DNA of 64,000 nt from Candidatus Rokuibacteriota bacterium. Lineage in GTDB: Bacteria; Methylomirabilota; Methylomirabilia; Rokubacteriales; CSP1-6. Under the pieces are notes generated by a model. That model was given only the letters and a program-made list of their open reading frames with translations. It did not search any database and was not told where the DNA came from. A program made the translations under genes and the position numbers. The stretch lies in assembly GCA_003220685.1 (NCBI GenBank), contig QHTE01000010.1, positions 38,513 through 102,512 on the forward strand. Direction: 5' to 3'. Below, in pieces: positions 34,804-43,292 of the stretch. Numbering within the stretch: position 1 is the stretch's first letter; each line of letters starts with the position of its first letter.

Positions 34804-36387
34804 CTATCTCCCCGGCGCGTACTTGTGGCCGAGCGCCTCTTCCCACCTGAGATAGTTCTGCATGTCGGCGAAGTTGCGGTCCGGTCCCGCCGGCACGACG
34901 TCGGTCGGCGGCGCCATCACCCCCGAGAGCCCCTTCTCCACCGGCAGGCCCGCCTTCTGCCAGGCGGCCATGCCGCCCTCGAGAATCGAGACGTTCTGAT
35001 AGCCGAGCTCGCCGAGGGTGACGGCGGCGAGCGCCGAGCCGCGCCCGTCGGCGCAGGTGACCACGATCGAGGCGCTCTTCGACGGCACGACGTCGGCGAT
35101 CCAGAGCTCGAGCCAGCCGCGGGGCACCCAGCGGGCGCCGGACACGTGGCCGCGCGCGAAATCCTGGCTCGTGTCGACGAAGATCACCGCCGCCGGCGGG
35201 GAAGTGTGCAGATCGCGCGGCGCGACCGCCTTCACCTTCGCGCGCGCTTCCGGATAGCCGGCGGGAATGTCCTCCGGCAGGCCGCGCTCCAGCGAGCCCC
35301 CGCTCGCCACCCAGGCGGTCGTGCCGCCGTCGACGGCGAAGACCTCGCGGAATCCCATCTGCCGGTACCACGAGGCGATCAACGTCGCGCGCGCCTTGCC
35401 GTCACACGCGAAGACGATCTGGCAGTTCTTCACGACCACCGCGTCGTCCGAGCGCTGCACGGCCTGACCCCCTGGGAACCAGCGGAACCCCGGGATATGG
35501 CCGGCGGCATATTCCTCGGCGGTGCGCACGTCGATGAAGTAGACCGTCGCCTGGTCGCGGCGGGCCATGACGCTCTTCAGCGCCGCGATGTCGAGGTAGC
35601 GAACGCCGTCCTCCGCGGCGAGCCTGGCGGCATAGGCTTCCGCCGCCGCGACAGCCTCCGGCGACGGCTCCGGCAGCTCGACGCGATCGGCGCCGGTCTC
35701 GAGCTTGTGCCCGGCGAGCACCCAGCCGGACGTGCCGTTCTTCAGGCCGTACACCTTCGGAATCCCCATGCGCTGGAGCACGCGCGCGCCGATGATGCTG
35801 CGGGTACGCCCCGCGCAGTTCACGATGATGGTCGTGTCGCGGTCGAGATCCCTGGCGATATCGGTGATGCGCAGCGCCAGCTCGCCCCCGGGCACGCTGC
35901 GGCCGCCGGGGATGCAGAACCGGCGGAACTCCTCGGGCGTGCGCGAGTCGAGGATGACGACCTTTTCGCCCTTCTGGATGCGCGCCGCAAGGTCCTTGCA
36001 CTCGATCTCGGGCACGTGGTGCACCACCTCGACCTTCTCGCCGAAGTCCTTGCTGGGAACGTTCATCCCCCACTCGGTCTCGAGTCCATCGGTGACCCAG
36101 CGATTGATCCCGCCGTCGAGCACGGACACCTGCCGATAGCCCATCCGTTCGAGGGTCGCCGCCGCGAGGCGCGCGCGCCGGCCGTCGTCGTCGCACACCA
36201 CGACCGGCGTTCCCTTGAACGGCACGGCCTGCGGCAGCTGGAACTCGAGCTGGCGCCGTGCGATCAGGCTCGCGCCCGGAATGTGGCTGCTGTTGTACTC
36301 GCCGGCCTCCCTGACGTCGATCAGGGCGAACGGCTCCTTGCCCTCGAGCAGGCTCTTGAGCGCCGCGGAAGCGATCGTGGCGGCCAT
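34804..36387 (-). CDS. Four-domain rhodanese (sulfurtransferase)
   Basis: A 527-residue protein made of four rhodanese-like modules of about 110-130 residues: FALIDVREAGEYNSSHIPGA, VVILDSRTPEEFRRFCIPGG, VYFIDVRTAEEYAAGHIPGF and VIFVDTSQDFARGHVSGARW. Active-loop Cys is seen in modules 2-4 (NCAGRTRS, ACDGKARA, TCADGRGS); module 1 has VCDDDGRRA. Such proteins move sulfane sulfur from thiosulfate or persulfides to thiols. Four modules in one chain is unusual but known in soil bacteria. It lies 2 bp before the LLM gene and 6 bp after the PIG-L gene, forming a leftward operon. Confidence 0.87.
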   Translation of the reverse strand: MAATIASAALKSLLEGKEPFALIDVREAGEYNSSHIPGASLIARRQLEFQLPQAVPFKGTPVVVCDDDGRRARLAAATLERMGYRQVSVLDGGINRWVTDGLETEWGMNVPSKDFGEKVEVVHHVPEIECKDLAARIQKGEKVVILDSRTPEEFRRFCIPGGRSVPGGELALRITDIARDLDRDTTIIVNCAGRTRSIIGARVLQRMGIPKVYGLKNGTSGWVLAGHKLETGADRVELPEPSPEAVAAAEAYAARLAAEDGVRYLDIAALKSVMARRDQATVYFIDVRTAEEYAAGHIPGFRWFPGGQAVQRSDDAVVVKNCQIVFACDGKARATLIASWYRQMGFREVFAVDGGTTAWVASGGSLERGLPEDIPAGYPEARAKVKAVAPRDLHTSPPAAVIFVDTSQDFARGHVSGARWVPRGWLELWIADVVPSKSASIVVTCADGRGSALAAVTLGELGYQNVSILEGGMAAWQKAGLPVEKGLSGVMAPPTDVVPAGPDRNFADMQNYLRWEEALGHKYAPGR

Positions 36388-36393
36388 GAGTTC

Positions 36394-37143
36394 TTACCTC
36401 CGCGCCATGAGGCGCCTGAAGACCGCGCCGTACTGAAAGCCGTAGCCCTCGGCGTGCTCGGCGGCGTTCTTCTTCACGCGTTCGCCGATGGTGTGGCCCT
36501 GCGGGACGTTGAAGCCGGGCACCTGGCTCTCGTGGCGGATGAGTCCGGCGATCTGGCGGTCGATCGAGTCGGTGACGTCGACGATCGTGTCGGGCTCGTC
36601 GGCGCCCCAGTACCAGAGCTCGCGCACCTTGTGCGGCTCGAGCCCGTCGCGCGTGATGTGCTCGGGAAAGTGCAGATGGTCACGCGCGTACGGATAGACG
36701 GCGTCGGTCGCGGTGATGCCGGCCTTGCGGTGGTCGCGGTGCTGGAGTCCTCGGATGCGGTACGGATCGTGAACGAAGACGGTGTGGGGCCGATACCGAC
36801 GGATCGCACGGACGACATCGCCCAGAAACTCGCGCGTGTCCTCGAGCCCGCCGTCGGGATAGCCGAGCATGACGACGTGCCGCACACTCATGAAGTCCGC
36901 GGCGGCGCGCTGTTCCTCGGCGCGCTTCTTCGCGAGCGCGGCCGGCGTCAGCGTGCGGTCGGCGGTGCCGGCGGCGCCGTTGGTGCAGAGCACGTACGTG
37001 ATCTCGCATCCCGCGGCCGCCCACTTCGCCACGACGCCACCGGAGCCGATCTCGGCATCGTCGGGGTGCGCGAAGATCACCATCGCCTTGTCGGGAATCT
37101 CGGTCACGATCTCGAGCTTGGGGGGTGTGGCGTCTCTGGGCAT
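36394..37143 (-). CDS. PIG-L/LmbE family deacetylase
   Basis: A 249-residue enzyme, ATG at 37143. The zinc motif is FAHPDDAE (His26, Asp28, Asp29) and the third ligand is the His of LQHRDHRKAG near residue 130. The family removes N-acetyl groups from GlcNAc-type sugars, mycothiol or bacillithiol precursors and some antibiotics. The downstream rhodanese in the same operon makes a thiol-metabolism role (mycothiol- or bacillithiol-like) worth considering, but no MshA/BshA partner is present. Divergent from the CoA-transferase at 37216, with 72 bp between. Confidence 0.87.
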   Translation of the reverse strand: MPRDATPPKLEIVTEIPDKAMVIFAHPDDAEIGSGGVVAKWAAAGCEITYVLCTNGAAGTADRTLTPAALAKKRAEEQRAAADFMSVRHVVMLGYPDGGLEDTREFLGDVVRAIRRYRPHTVFVHDPYRIRGLQHRDHRKAGITATDAVYPYARDHLHFPEHITRDGLEPHKVRELWYWGADEPDTIVDVTDSIDRQIAGLIRHESQVPGFNVPQGHTIGERVKKNAAEHAEGYGFQYGAVFRRLMARR

Positions 37144-37215
37144 GAAAGGGATTCTACAGGAGTGTCCAAGCTCCAGCGCCATCCGGCGCGTCCAAGCGGT
37201 ATGATAGCCGCCACC

Positions 37216-38400
37216 ATGACGACCAACTCGTTCCCCCTGGCCCGCTTCAAAGTCCTCGACCTCACCCGAGCCCGGGCCGGCCCGACATGTGTGCGGCAGC
37301 TGGTCGACTGGGGCGCCACGGCCATCAAGATCGAGATGCCCGGCGGCCGCACCGGCGACGGCATGGGCGGCAATCGCCACGGCTTCGATTTCCAGAATCT
37401 CCACCGCAACAAGCGGAGCATGACGCTCAACCTCAGGGATCCTGAGGGGGTGGCGATCTTCAAGAAGCTGGCGCGCGACGCCGACATCGTCGTGGAGAAC
37501 TACCGCCCGGGCGTGAAGGAGCGTCTGGGCATCGACTACAAGACGTTGCGGGCGATCAACCCCCGCCTGATCTATGGCAGCATCTCCGGCTTCGGCCAGA
37601 GCGGCCCGTACCGGGACCGCCCGGGCGTGGACCAGATCGCGCAGGGTATGGGCGGTCTCATGTCGATCACGGGGATTCCGGGCCAGGGCCCGGTGCGTGT
37701 CGGCATCCCGATCGCCGACCTCTGCTCGGGGATCTTCCTGGCTCAGGGCATCCTGGTCGCGCTGATCGAGCGCGAGAGCACGGGCGAGGGCAAGTGGGTG
37801 CACACCTCGCTGCTCGAGGCGATGCTCTCGATGCTCGACTTCCAGGCCTCGCGGTGGCTGATGAGCCACGAGGTGCCGCCGCAGGCCGGCAACAATCATC
37901 CCACCGGAATTCCGACCGGCGTGTTCGAGACGAAGGACGGCCACATCAACATCGCCGCCGCCGGCGACGACATCTACGCGCGGTTCTGCCGCGCGATCGA
38001 GCGGCCGGACTTGCTCACCGACCCGCGGTTCTCGACGTCCAAGGCGCGCTCGACCAACCGCGACACCATCATGGAAGTGATCATGCCAGTGACGCGGCAG
38101 AAGACCAGCGCCGAGTGGATCAAGCTCTTGAACGACGCCGGCGTGCCCTGCGGGCCGATCTACAAGATCAACGAGTCGTTCGCCGACCCTCAGGTGCAGC
38201 ACCTGGCGATGGCCCAGCCGGTCCACTCCCCGACGCTCGGCGATCTGACGATCCTCGGGCATCCGGTCTCGCACGGTGAAAAGCGCCTGCCCTTGCGAAG
38301 CGCGGCGCCGGAGCTCGGTGAGGCCAACGAGGAGGTTCTGACGTCGCTGGGCTACACGAAGGCGCAGATCGCAGACCTGAGCAAGCGCGGCGTAGTTTGA
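37216..38400 (+). CDS. CaiB/BaiF family III CoA-transferase
   Basis: A 394-residue enzyme; an ATG at 37201 is also in frame, but 37216 fits the family N-terminus (FPLARFKVLDLTRARAGPTC). It has TAIKIEMPGG, LHRNKRSMTLNLRDPEG, GSISGFGQSGPYRDRPGVDQ, the catalytic Asp in IPIADLCSGIFLAQG, and the late DAGVPCGPIYKINESFADPQ. Third family member here, well separated in sequence from the other two, suggesting distinct acids. The following alpha/beta hydrolase is 106 bp away, in the same direction. Confidence 0.89.
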   Translation: MTTNSFPLARFKVLDLTRARAGPTCVRQLVDWGATAIKIEMPGGRTGDGMGGNRHGFDFQNLHRNKRSMTLNLRDPEGVAIFKKLARDADIVVENYRPGVKERLGIDYKTLRAINPRLIYGSISGFGQSGPYRDRPGVDQIAQGMGGLMSITGIPGQGPVRVGIPIADLCSGIFLAQGILVALIERESTGEGKWVHTSLLEAMLSMLDFQASRWLMSHEVPPQAGNNHPTGIPTGVFETKDGHINIAAAGDDIYARFCRAIERPDLLTDPRFSTSKARSTNRDTIMEVIMPVTRQKTSAEWIKLLNDAGVPCGPIYKINESFADPQVQHLAMAQPVHSPTLGDLTILGHPVSHGEKRLPLRSAAPELGEANEEVLTSLGYTKAQIADLSKRGVV

Positions 38401-38506
38401 CAACTCGCAGGACGGGAGCGGCCCGCCAGCGAGGAACGCCCTCGAGGTCGAGATCGTGTGACGGAGCCGATCGTCATCACCCTCACCAGGTGATCGAGTA
38501 GCACTG

Positions 38507-39313
38507 ATGCCGACCGCGCGTCTGCCGGGCGATCTGCTCATGCATTACGACGACGATGATTACACCGATCCCTGGTCGCGCGCAGAAACCGTCATCCTGC
38601 ACCATGGCAACGCCAAGAACGCCAAGCTCTGGTATGCCTGGGTGCCGCTGCTCGCTCGAGACTATCGAGTTGTCCGTGTCGATGCCCGCGGCTTCGGCCG
38701 ATCGACCGTGCCCGCCCCCGGCTATCCCTGGTCACTCGAAGGCTTCGCGACGGACCTGCTCCATCTCATGGATCACCTCAGCATCGACCGGGCGCACCTG
38801 ATCGGAGAGACCATCGGCGGCACGATCGCGCTCGAGTTCGCGCACCGGTTCCCCGAACGGTTGCACACGGTCACCACGTGCACCTCGCCGTACAAGTTCC
38901 GAGGCGTGCAGGCCTATCTGGAGTACTACAAAGTCGTCAAGGAGCAAGGGGTCGAGGCGTGGGTCCGCCAGACGGCGGGACGCCGATTGGAGCCGGGCGC
39001 GTCCGATGCAGGCCATCGGGCGTGGTACGCGCAAGAGATGAGTCGTACGGCGCAGCACGTGGTGCTGGAAACTCTCGCGTATCTCTCGACAGTGGACTTG
39101 ACGCCGATCCTCCCCAAGATCACGACGCCGGCGCTCGTGCTGGTCGGCGAGCGCAGCACCATGAATACGCCCGATCGAGCGCAGGGCCTCGCGGCGCTCT
39201 TGCCGCGCGGAACGCTCGTGGAAGTGCCGGGTGCGAGCGGCTACGTGCAGCATTCGGCGCCGGCCCAATGCGTTGCGATCTGGCGAGATTTTGTGCGATC
39301 CTCCCGCGCGTAG
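38507..39313 (+). CDS. Alpha/beta hydrolase
   Basis: A 268-residue cytosolic hydrolase of the 3-oxoadipate enol-lactonase/meta-cleavage type. The oxyanion-hole region is LHHGNAKNAKLWYAWVPLL; the nucleophile elbow appears as LIGETIGGTIAL, with Glu or Thr where Ser is usual, so the nucleophile is not obvious (GExIGG instead of GxSxGG). The late Asp is in ERSTMNTPD and the His in VQHSAP. Either an atypical nucleophile or a non-hydrolytic role. It sits 12 bp ahead of a LigB dioxygenase, the usual place for a ring-fission-product hydrolase. Confidence 0.78.
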   Translation: MPTARLPGDLLMHYDDDDYTDPWSRAETVILHHGNAKNAKLWYAWVPLLARDYRVVRVDARGFGRSTVPAPGYPWSLEGFATDLLHLMDHLSIDRAHLIGETIGGTIALEFAHRFPERLHTVTTCTSPYKFRGVQAYLEYYKVVKEQGVEAWVRQTAGRRLEPGASDAGHRAWYAQEMSRTAQHVVLETLAYLSTVDLTPILPKITTPALVLVGERSTMNTPDRAQGLAALLPRGTLVEVPGASGYVQHSAPAQCVAIWRDFVRSSRA

Positions 39314-39325
39314 AAGGAGGCGCGT

Positions 39326-40366
39326 ATGGGAGACATCCTGGGGATCGGGACGACCCACTATCCTCCCGGGCTGGTGCCGGACGAATACAAGCCCTGGCCC
39401 CTGGCTCGCATGCTGCACACGGACCCGCGCATCCCGCCTCACCTGAAAGATCCCGCCAACTGGCCCGAGCCGATGCGCGCGGAGTGGGGCGCCGATGAGG
39501 GAATCACCTCATTCAAGGCGCATCGGGCGCGGGTGTTCAGCTCGTTCCGTACCCTGAGGGACGAGATCGCCGCCTTTCGCCCCGATTTCATACTCATGTG
39601 GGGCGACGACCAGTACGAGAACTTCAGGGAAGACGTGATTCCGCCGTTCTGCGTCCTGGCCTACGACACGCTCACGTTCCAGCCGTTCAAGCGGCTCGGC
39701 AACCGGCCGAATATCTGGGGCGAGCCCGGCGACAAGACGTTCACGTGGCCCGGCCAGCCCGCCGCCGGGCGCTTGCTCGCCGGCCGCCTGCTCGAGGCCG
39801 GCATCGACATGCCCTACGCCTACCGGCCGCTCCACGGCGACGGCGTGGCGCACGCGTTCGCGAACACCCTGCTCTACCTCGACCTGGACCGTCGGGGATT
39901 CTCGTACCCGGTGCTGCCGGTGACGGTCAACTGCTACGGCCGCGACGTGATTCGCTACCAGGGCGGCGGCACTCAGCACGCGGAGGAAGCCGACCCTCCC
40001 GCGCCGTCGCCGCGCCGGTGCTTCGAGCTCGGCAGGCTCACCGCGCGCATCCTGCGCGAGAGCCCGTGGCGCGTCGTGCTCATGGCCTCGTCGAGCTGGT
40101 CGCACGCGTTCCTGACCGCGAAGAATCACTTCCTCTATCCGGACCTCGAAGCCGACCGGATGCTGCTCGAGCACCTGCGCGCGGGCGAGTACGAGACCTG
40201 GCGCGACTTGCCGCTCGAGCGGCTGGAAGCCTCCGGCCAGCACGAGGTCCTGAACTGGGTCTGTCTGGCGGGAGCCATGGCCGAGCTCGGCGCGAAGATG
40301 GAGCTCGTCGACTGGGTCGAGACCTGGATCTTCAACGCGCCCAAGTGCCAGGCGATCTTCCGATGA
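39326..40366 (+). CDS. LigB-type (class III) extradiol dioxygenase-like protein, copy 1
   Basis: A 346-residue protein preceded by AGAAGGAGG. It has the class III extradiol fold motifs: GTTHYPPGL near the N-terminus (first His), MWGDDQYENFRE in the middle, and MASSSWSHAFL with a late His. LigB proteins open catechol-type rings with non-heme Fe(II). Compared with LigB itself the family seen here is longer and belongs to a group annotated only by fold, so the substrate is unknown. It overlaps the next gene by four bases (ATGA). A paralogue, about 40 percent alike by eye, is at 43293. Confidence 0.76.
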   Translation: MGDILGIGTTHYPPGLVPDEYKPWPLARMLHTDPRIPPHLKDPANWPEPMRAEWGADEGITSFKAHRARVFSSFRTLRDEIAAFRPDFILMWGDDQYENFREDVIPPFCVLAYDTLTFQPFKRLGNRPNIWGEPGDKTFTWPGQPAAGRLLAGRLLEAGIDMPYAYRPLHGDGVAHAFANTLLYLDLDRRGFSYPVLPVTVNCYGRDVIRYQGGGTQHAEEADPPAPSPRRCFELGRLTARILRESPWRVVLMASSSWSHAFLTAKNHFLYPDLEADRMLLEHLRAGEYETWRDLPLERLEASGQHEVLNWVCLAGAMAELGAKMELVDWVETWIFNAPKCQAIFR

Positions 40367-41394
40367 AAGCCGTCTACATCGCCGAACCCGGAGGCCCGGA
40401 GAAGCTGATCTTCGGGGACCGCCCGGACCCGGAAGCGGGCGCCGGCGAGGTCGTCGTGCGCGTGCGCGCGACGTCGGTCAATCACGCCGATCTGGCGCTC
40501 CGCGCCGGCCGCTCGGCGACGGGCGGGCTGCCGCGCATCCTCGGGCTCGACATCGCCGGCGAGATCGCCAGTCTCGGGTCCGGCGTGACCGGCTGGAAAG
40601 AAGGCGACCGCGTCGTGGTCGAGAATCGCGTCAAGTGCGGCGTGTGCTCGCCATGCGTGCTCGGGCGCGACGAGTTCTGCGACCGGCAGAAGCGCCTGGG
40701 CGGCGAGCTCGACGGCGGCCACGCGCAGTACTGCAAGGTTCCCGCGGCCAATCTTCAGCGAATCCCCGAGAGCATGGGGTTCGAGGAAGCGTCGACGTTT
40801 CCGCTCGCCGGTCACACTGCCTGGCACTGCTTGTTCGAGCGCGTAGAGCTCCAGCAGGGCGAGGACATCCTGATCCAGGCCGTCGGCAGCGGGGTCGGAA
40901 GCTTCGGGCTCCTGATGGCCAAGGGCGTGGGCGCTCGCGCGATCGTCACGGCCGGGAGCGACTGGAAGCTCGCGAAGGCCAAGGGGCTCGGCGCCGACGA
41001 GGTCATCAACTACACGACGACGCCGAAGTTCAGCCAGCGCGTCAAGGAGCTCACCGGCGGCCGCGGCGTCGACGTGGTGTTCGACTGCGTCGGGGCGCCG
41101 GTGTGGGACGAGAGCTGCGCGAGCCTCAAGCCCGGCGGCCGGCTCGTCATCACCGGGACCACCGGGGGTAGCCAGATCCCGTTCAACCTGTCGGTGCTGC
41201 AGAGCCGGCCGCTCACCCTGATGGGCAGCGGCGCCCGCAGTCGCCGGAGCTTCGCGACGATGATGCATCGCGCCCGCTACGGCGGTCTGCGCGGCGTGGT
41301 GGGCAAGACGTTCGACCTGTCGGAGGCCGCGAAGGCCCACGAGGTCATGACCGGACGCGACTTCTTCGGCAAGCTCGTCCTGCGAGTGCCGTAG
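40363..41394 (+). CDS. Zinc-binding alcohol dehydrogenase/quinone reductase family protein
   Basis: A 343-residue medium-chain dehydrogenase, ATG at 40363 overlapping the LigB stop. Structural-zinc Cys cluster CGVCSPCVLGRDEFC at about residues 87-101; catalytic-zinc position near the N-terminus is NHADLALRAG, lacking the usual Cys, so it is nearer to quinone reductases that keep only structural zinc. The NAD(P) site is AVGSGVGSFGLLMAKG. It would reduce or oxidise a carbonyl or enone in the same pathway as the dioxygenase. Translationally coupled to LigB copy 1. Confidence 0.85.
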   Translation: MKAVYIAEPGGPEKLIFGDRPDPEAGAGEVVVRVRATSVNHADLALRAGRSATGGLPRILGLDIAGEIASLGSGVTGWKEGDRVVVENRVKCGVCSPCVLGRDEFCDRQKRLGGELDGGHAQYCKVPAANLQRIPESMGFEEASTFPLAGHTAWHCLFERVELQQGEDILIQAVGSGVGSFGLLMAKGVGARAIVTAGSDWKLAKAKGLGADEVINYTTTPKFSQRVKELTGGRGVDVVFDCVGAPVWDESCASLKPGGRLVITGTTGGSQIPFNLSVLQSRPLTLMGSGARSRRSFATMMHRARYGGLRGVVGKTFDLSEAAKAHEVMTGRDFFGKLVLRVP

Positions 41395-41422
41395 CACCGG
41401 TCGACTTCCACCTGCCCCTTCG

Positions 41423-42406
41423 ATGGGCGACCCGGCGGGCATCAAGCGCCAGTATCGGCAGTTCGCCGGAACCGAGTGCAAGGGCTACTCCGACCTTTAC
41501 TACCGCCTCGCGATCTCCGTCTCCGAGGACGACGAGATGGCGGGCTTCATCGCGGACATGCCTGAAACCCAGCCGAATCTCTTCCTGGCTTCCATCCAGC
41601 TGTTGACGGGCCCTGCGGGCATGCCGGCGACCGGCTCGGAGCTGCGGGCATTCGTGAAGAGGCGCGGCAGCGACGTGCGCGCCGCGATGCGAGCCAGGCG
41701 GACTCAGACGAACGAAGTCGGGCGCTGCGCGGTCTTGCTGCCGGCATTGCCGCCTGGGCCCCTGGCGCTGGTGGAAGTCGGCGCGAGCGCCGGCCTGTGC
41801 TTGCTCTTCGAACGCTACCACTATGAATTCGGATCGACGCGCCTGGGCCCGGTCGACTCGCTCGTGCGCCTGCAGTGCACGACGAGCGGGCCCGTCCCGC
41901 TTCCGCCAGCGGTCCCGCGGATCGTGTGGCGACGGGGCCTCGACGTGAGACCGATCGACGTGCACGACGACGATGCGGTCCGCTGGCTGCTGGCGTGCGT
42001 GTGGCCGGAGCATCACGAGCGCCGGCGACGGCTCGAAGGCGCGATCGACACGGCCCGAGCCGATCCTCCCGTCATCCGCGCCGGGGACCTCGTCGACGAC
42101 CTTCCTGCCGTGCTGGCCGAGGCGCCGGACGACATCCAGCTCGTGGTGTTCCATTCGGCCGCGCTCAGCTACGTGAGCCGCGAGCGTCGCCAGGCGTTCG
42201 CCGGCCTTCTCGCCGACGCGTCGAAGCGACGAGACATCGTGTGGCTCGCGAACGAGGCTGCGGGCGTCGTTCTCGAGCTGACGGCCCCGGCCCCATCGGG
42301 CTCGCTGCGCTTTCTGGTCAGTCGTACGCACTTCGCGAACGGGCAGCGACGGAGCGAGCTGCTCGCACTTGCCCATCCCCATGGAGCCGAGCTGGCATGG
42401 CTCTGA
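41423..42406 (+). CDS. DUF2332 family protein
   Basis: A 327-residue cytosolic protein. It begins with IKRQYRQFAGTECKGYSDLY and has LALVEVGASAGLCLLFERYHYEFG and DIQLVVFHSAALSYVSRERRQAF, the recognisable pattern of the DUF2332 family, which looks methyltransferase-like (VEVGASAGL resembles a SAM motif I). Function of the family is unknown. It lies 28 bp after the dehydrogenase gene, in the same direction. Confidence 0.78.
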   Translation: MGDPAGIKRQYRQFAGTECKGYSDLYYRLAISVSEDDEMAGFIADMPETQPNLFLASIQLLTGPAGMPATGSELRAFVKRRGSDVRAAMRARRTQTNEVGRCAVLLPALPPGPLALVEVGASAGLCLLFERYHYEFGSTRLGPVDSLVRLQCTTSGPVPLPPAVPRIVWRRGLDVRPIDVHDDDAVRWLLACVWPEHHERRRRLEGAIDTARADPPVIRAGDLVDDLPAVLAEAPDDIQLVVFHSAALSYVSRERRQAFAGLLADASKRRDIVWLANEAAGVVLELTAPAPSGSLRFLVSRTHFANGQRRSELLALAHPHGAELAWL

Positions 42407-42417
42407 GGTCGTATTAG

Positions 42418-42865
42418 CTCACCCTCGCCCTTGCGCTGAGCCTCTGCGTCGCGCGGCCCGCCGTGCAGGCTCAGCAGACGGGCAAAATGCCGCGGGTCGC
42501 GTTTCTGTCGACGACCACGCCGGGCCCATCCCCGACCACCGACGGATTCCGGCAAGGGCACGATGCTCTACGCGAACCGCACGCGTCTCGCTGAGCTTGC
42601 GATGACCAGCCACCTTCCCATGATGTGCGGCCCGCAGCAGTACGTGTCGGCGGGCTGCTTGATGGGTTATTCGGCAGACATCGCAGATATCTTTCGGCGC
42701 TCCGCCGTCTACGTGGACAACATCCTCAAGGGCGCGAAGCCCGCGGACTTGCCGATCGAGCAGCCGACCAAGTTCCAGCTGGTGATCAATCTCAAGACCG
42801 CGAAGTCGCTCGGCGTCACCCTCGAATCGTCCGTATTGGCGAGGGCGGATCAGGTGGTCGAATAG
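42418..42865 (+). pseudogene. Gutted ABC transporter substrate-binding protein gene (TrpX/ABC_sub_bind type)
   Basis: After a TAG at 42415 one frame reads a signal-peptide end and mature start, LALALSLCVARPAVQAQQTG then MPRVAFLSTTTPGPSPTTDG and FRQG. Another frame, from 42563, gives ANRTRLAELAMTSHLPMMCG, YVSAGCLMGYSADIADIFRR and GAKPADLPIEQPTKFQLVIN to a stop at 42865. These are the first 45 and last 100 residues of a roughly 330-residue solute-binding protein; about 190 residues in the middle are gone. The start codon is also missing. A similar wreck lies at 47051. Confidence 0.82.
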
Positions 42866-42936
42866 GAGTACTATGGGGGCCGCCGCGGGACCCGCGGACG
42901 TCCTGGCTGGGCCGCGCCGGCTCGGGGAGGTGCGAC

Positions 42937-43278
42937 ATGGGCAACATGATCCGCCTGTACACCGGCAAAGACGGCCAGACCCACATCGAGGAGCTGGATC
43001 CCGCCACGCATCCGGAGCTCACGACCATGCAGGCGACCAAGGGCATCGTCTTCCGCACGACGAAGCCTGGCCACTTCTCCGATTGGCACAACGCCCCGCG
43101 GCGGCAGTTCGTCATCACCCTGGCCGGCGAGGTCGAGATCGGTCTGGGCGACGGCAGCGTGCATCGCTACGGCCCCGGCCACGTGACCCTGGCGGAAGAC
43201 CTCACGGGGAAGGGCCACACGACCCGCGTGGTCGGCGACAAACCCAGATTGTCGGTTACCATCCCATTGGCCGACTGA
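42937..43278 (+). CDS. Cupin-domain protein
   Basis: A 113-residue protein, ATG at 42937 with GGGGAGG as ribosome-binding site at 42926-42932. It has MIRLYTGKDGQTHIEELDP, then PGHFSDWHNAPRRQFVITLAGEVEIGLGDGS, in which WHNAPRRQFVITLAGEVEIG carries one metal-binding His plus neighbouring polar residues of cupin motif 1, and GPGHVTLAEDLTGKGHTTRV (motif 2, His). Probably a small metal-dependent dioxygenase, isomerase or sensor. It begins a rightward operon with LigB copy 2 and the NIPSNAP gene (14-17 bp gaps). Confidence 0.8.
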   Translation: MGNMIRLYTGKDGQTHIEELDPATHPELTTMQATKGIVFRTTKPGHFSDWHNAPRRQFVITLAGEVEIGLGDGSVHRYGPGHVTLAEDLTGKGHTTRVVGDKPRLSVTIPLAD

Positions 43279-43292
43279 GAAGAGGAGGACCT

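Noticed and set aside
37201..37216. Earlier ATG for the third CoA-transferase
   Set aside because: Adds five residues not seen at family N-termini; cannot be excluded, but 37216 fits better.
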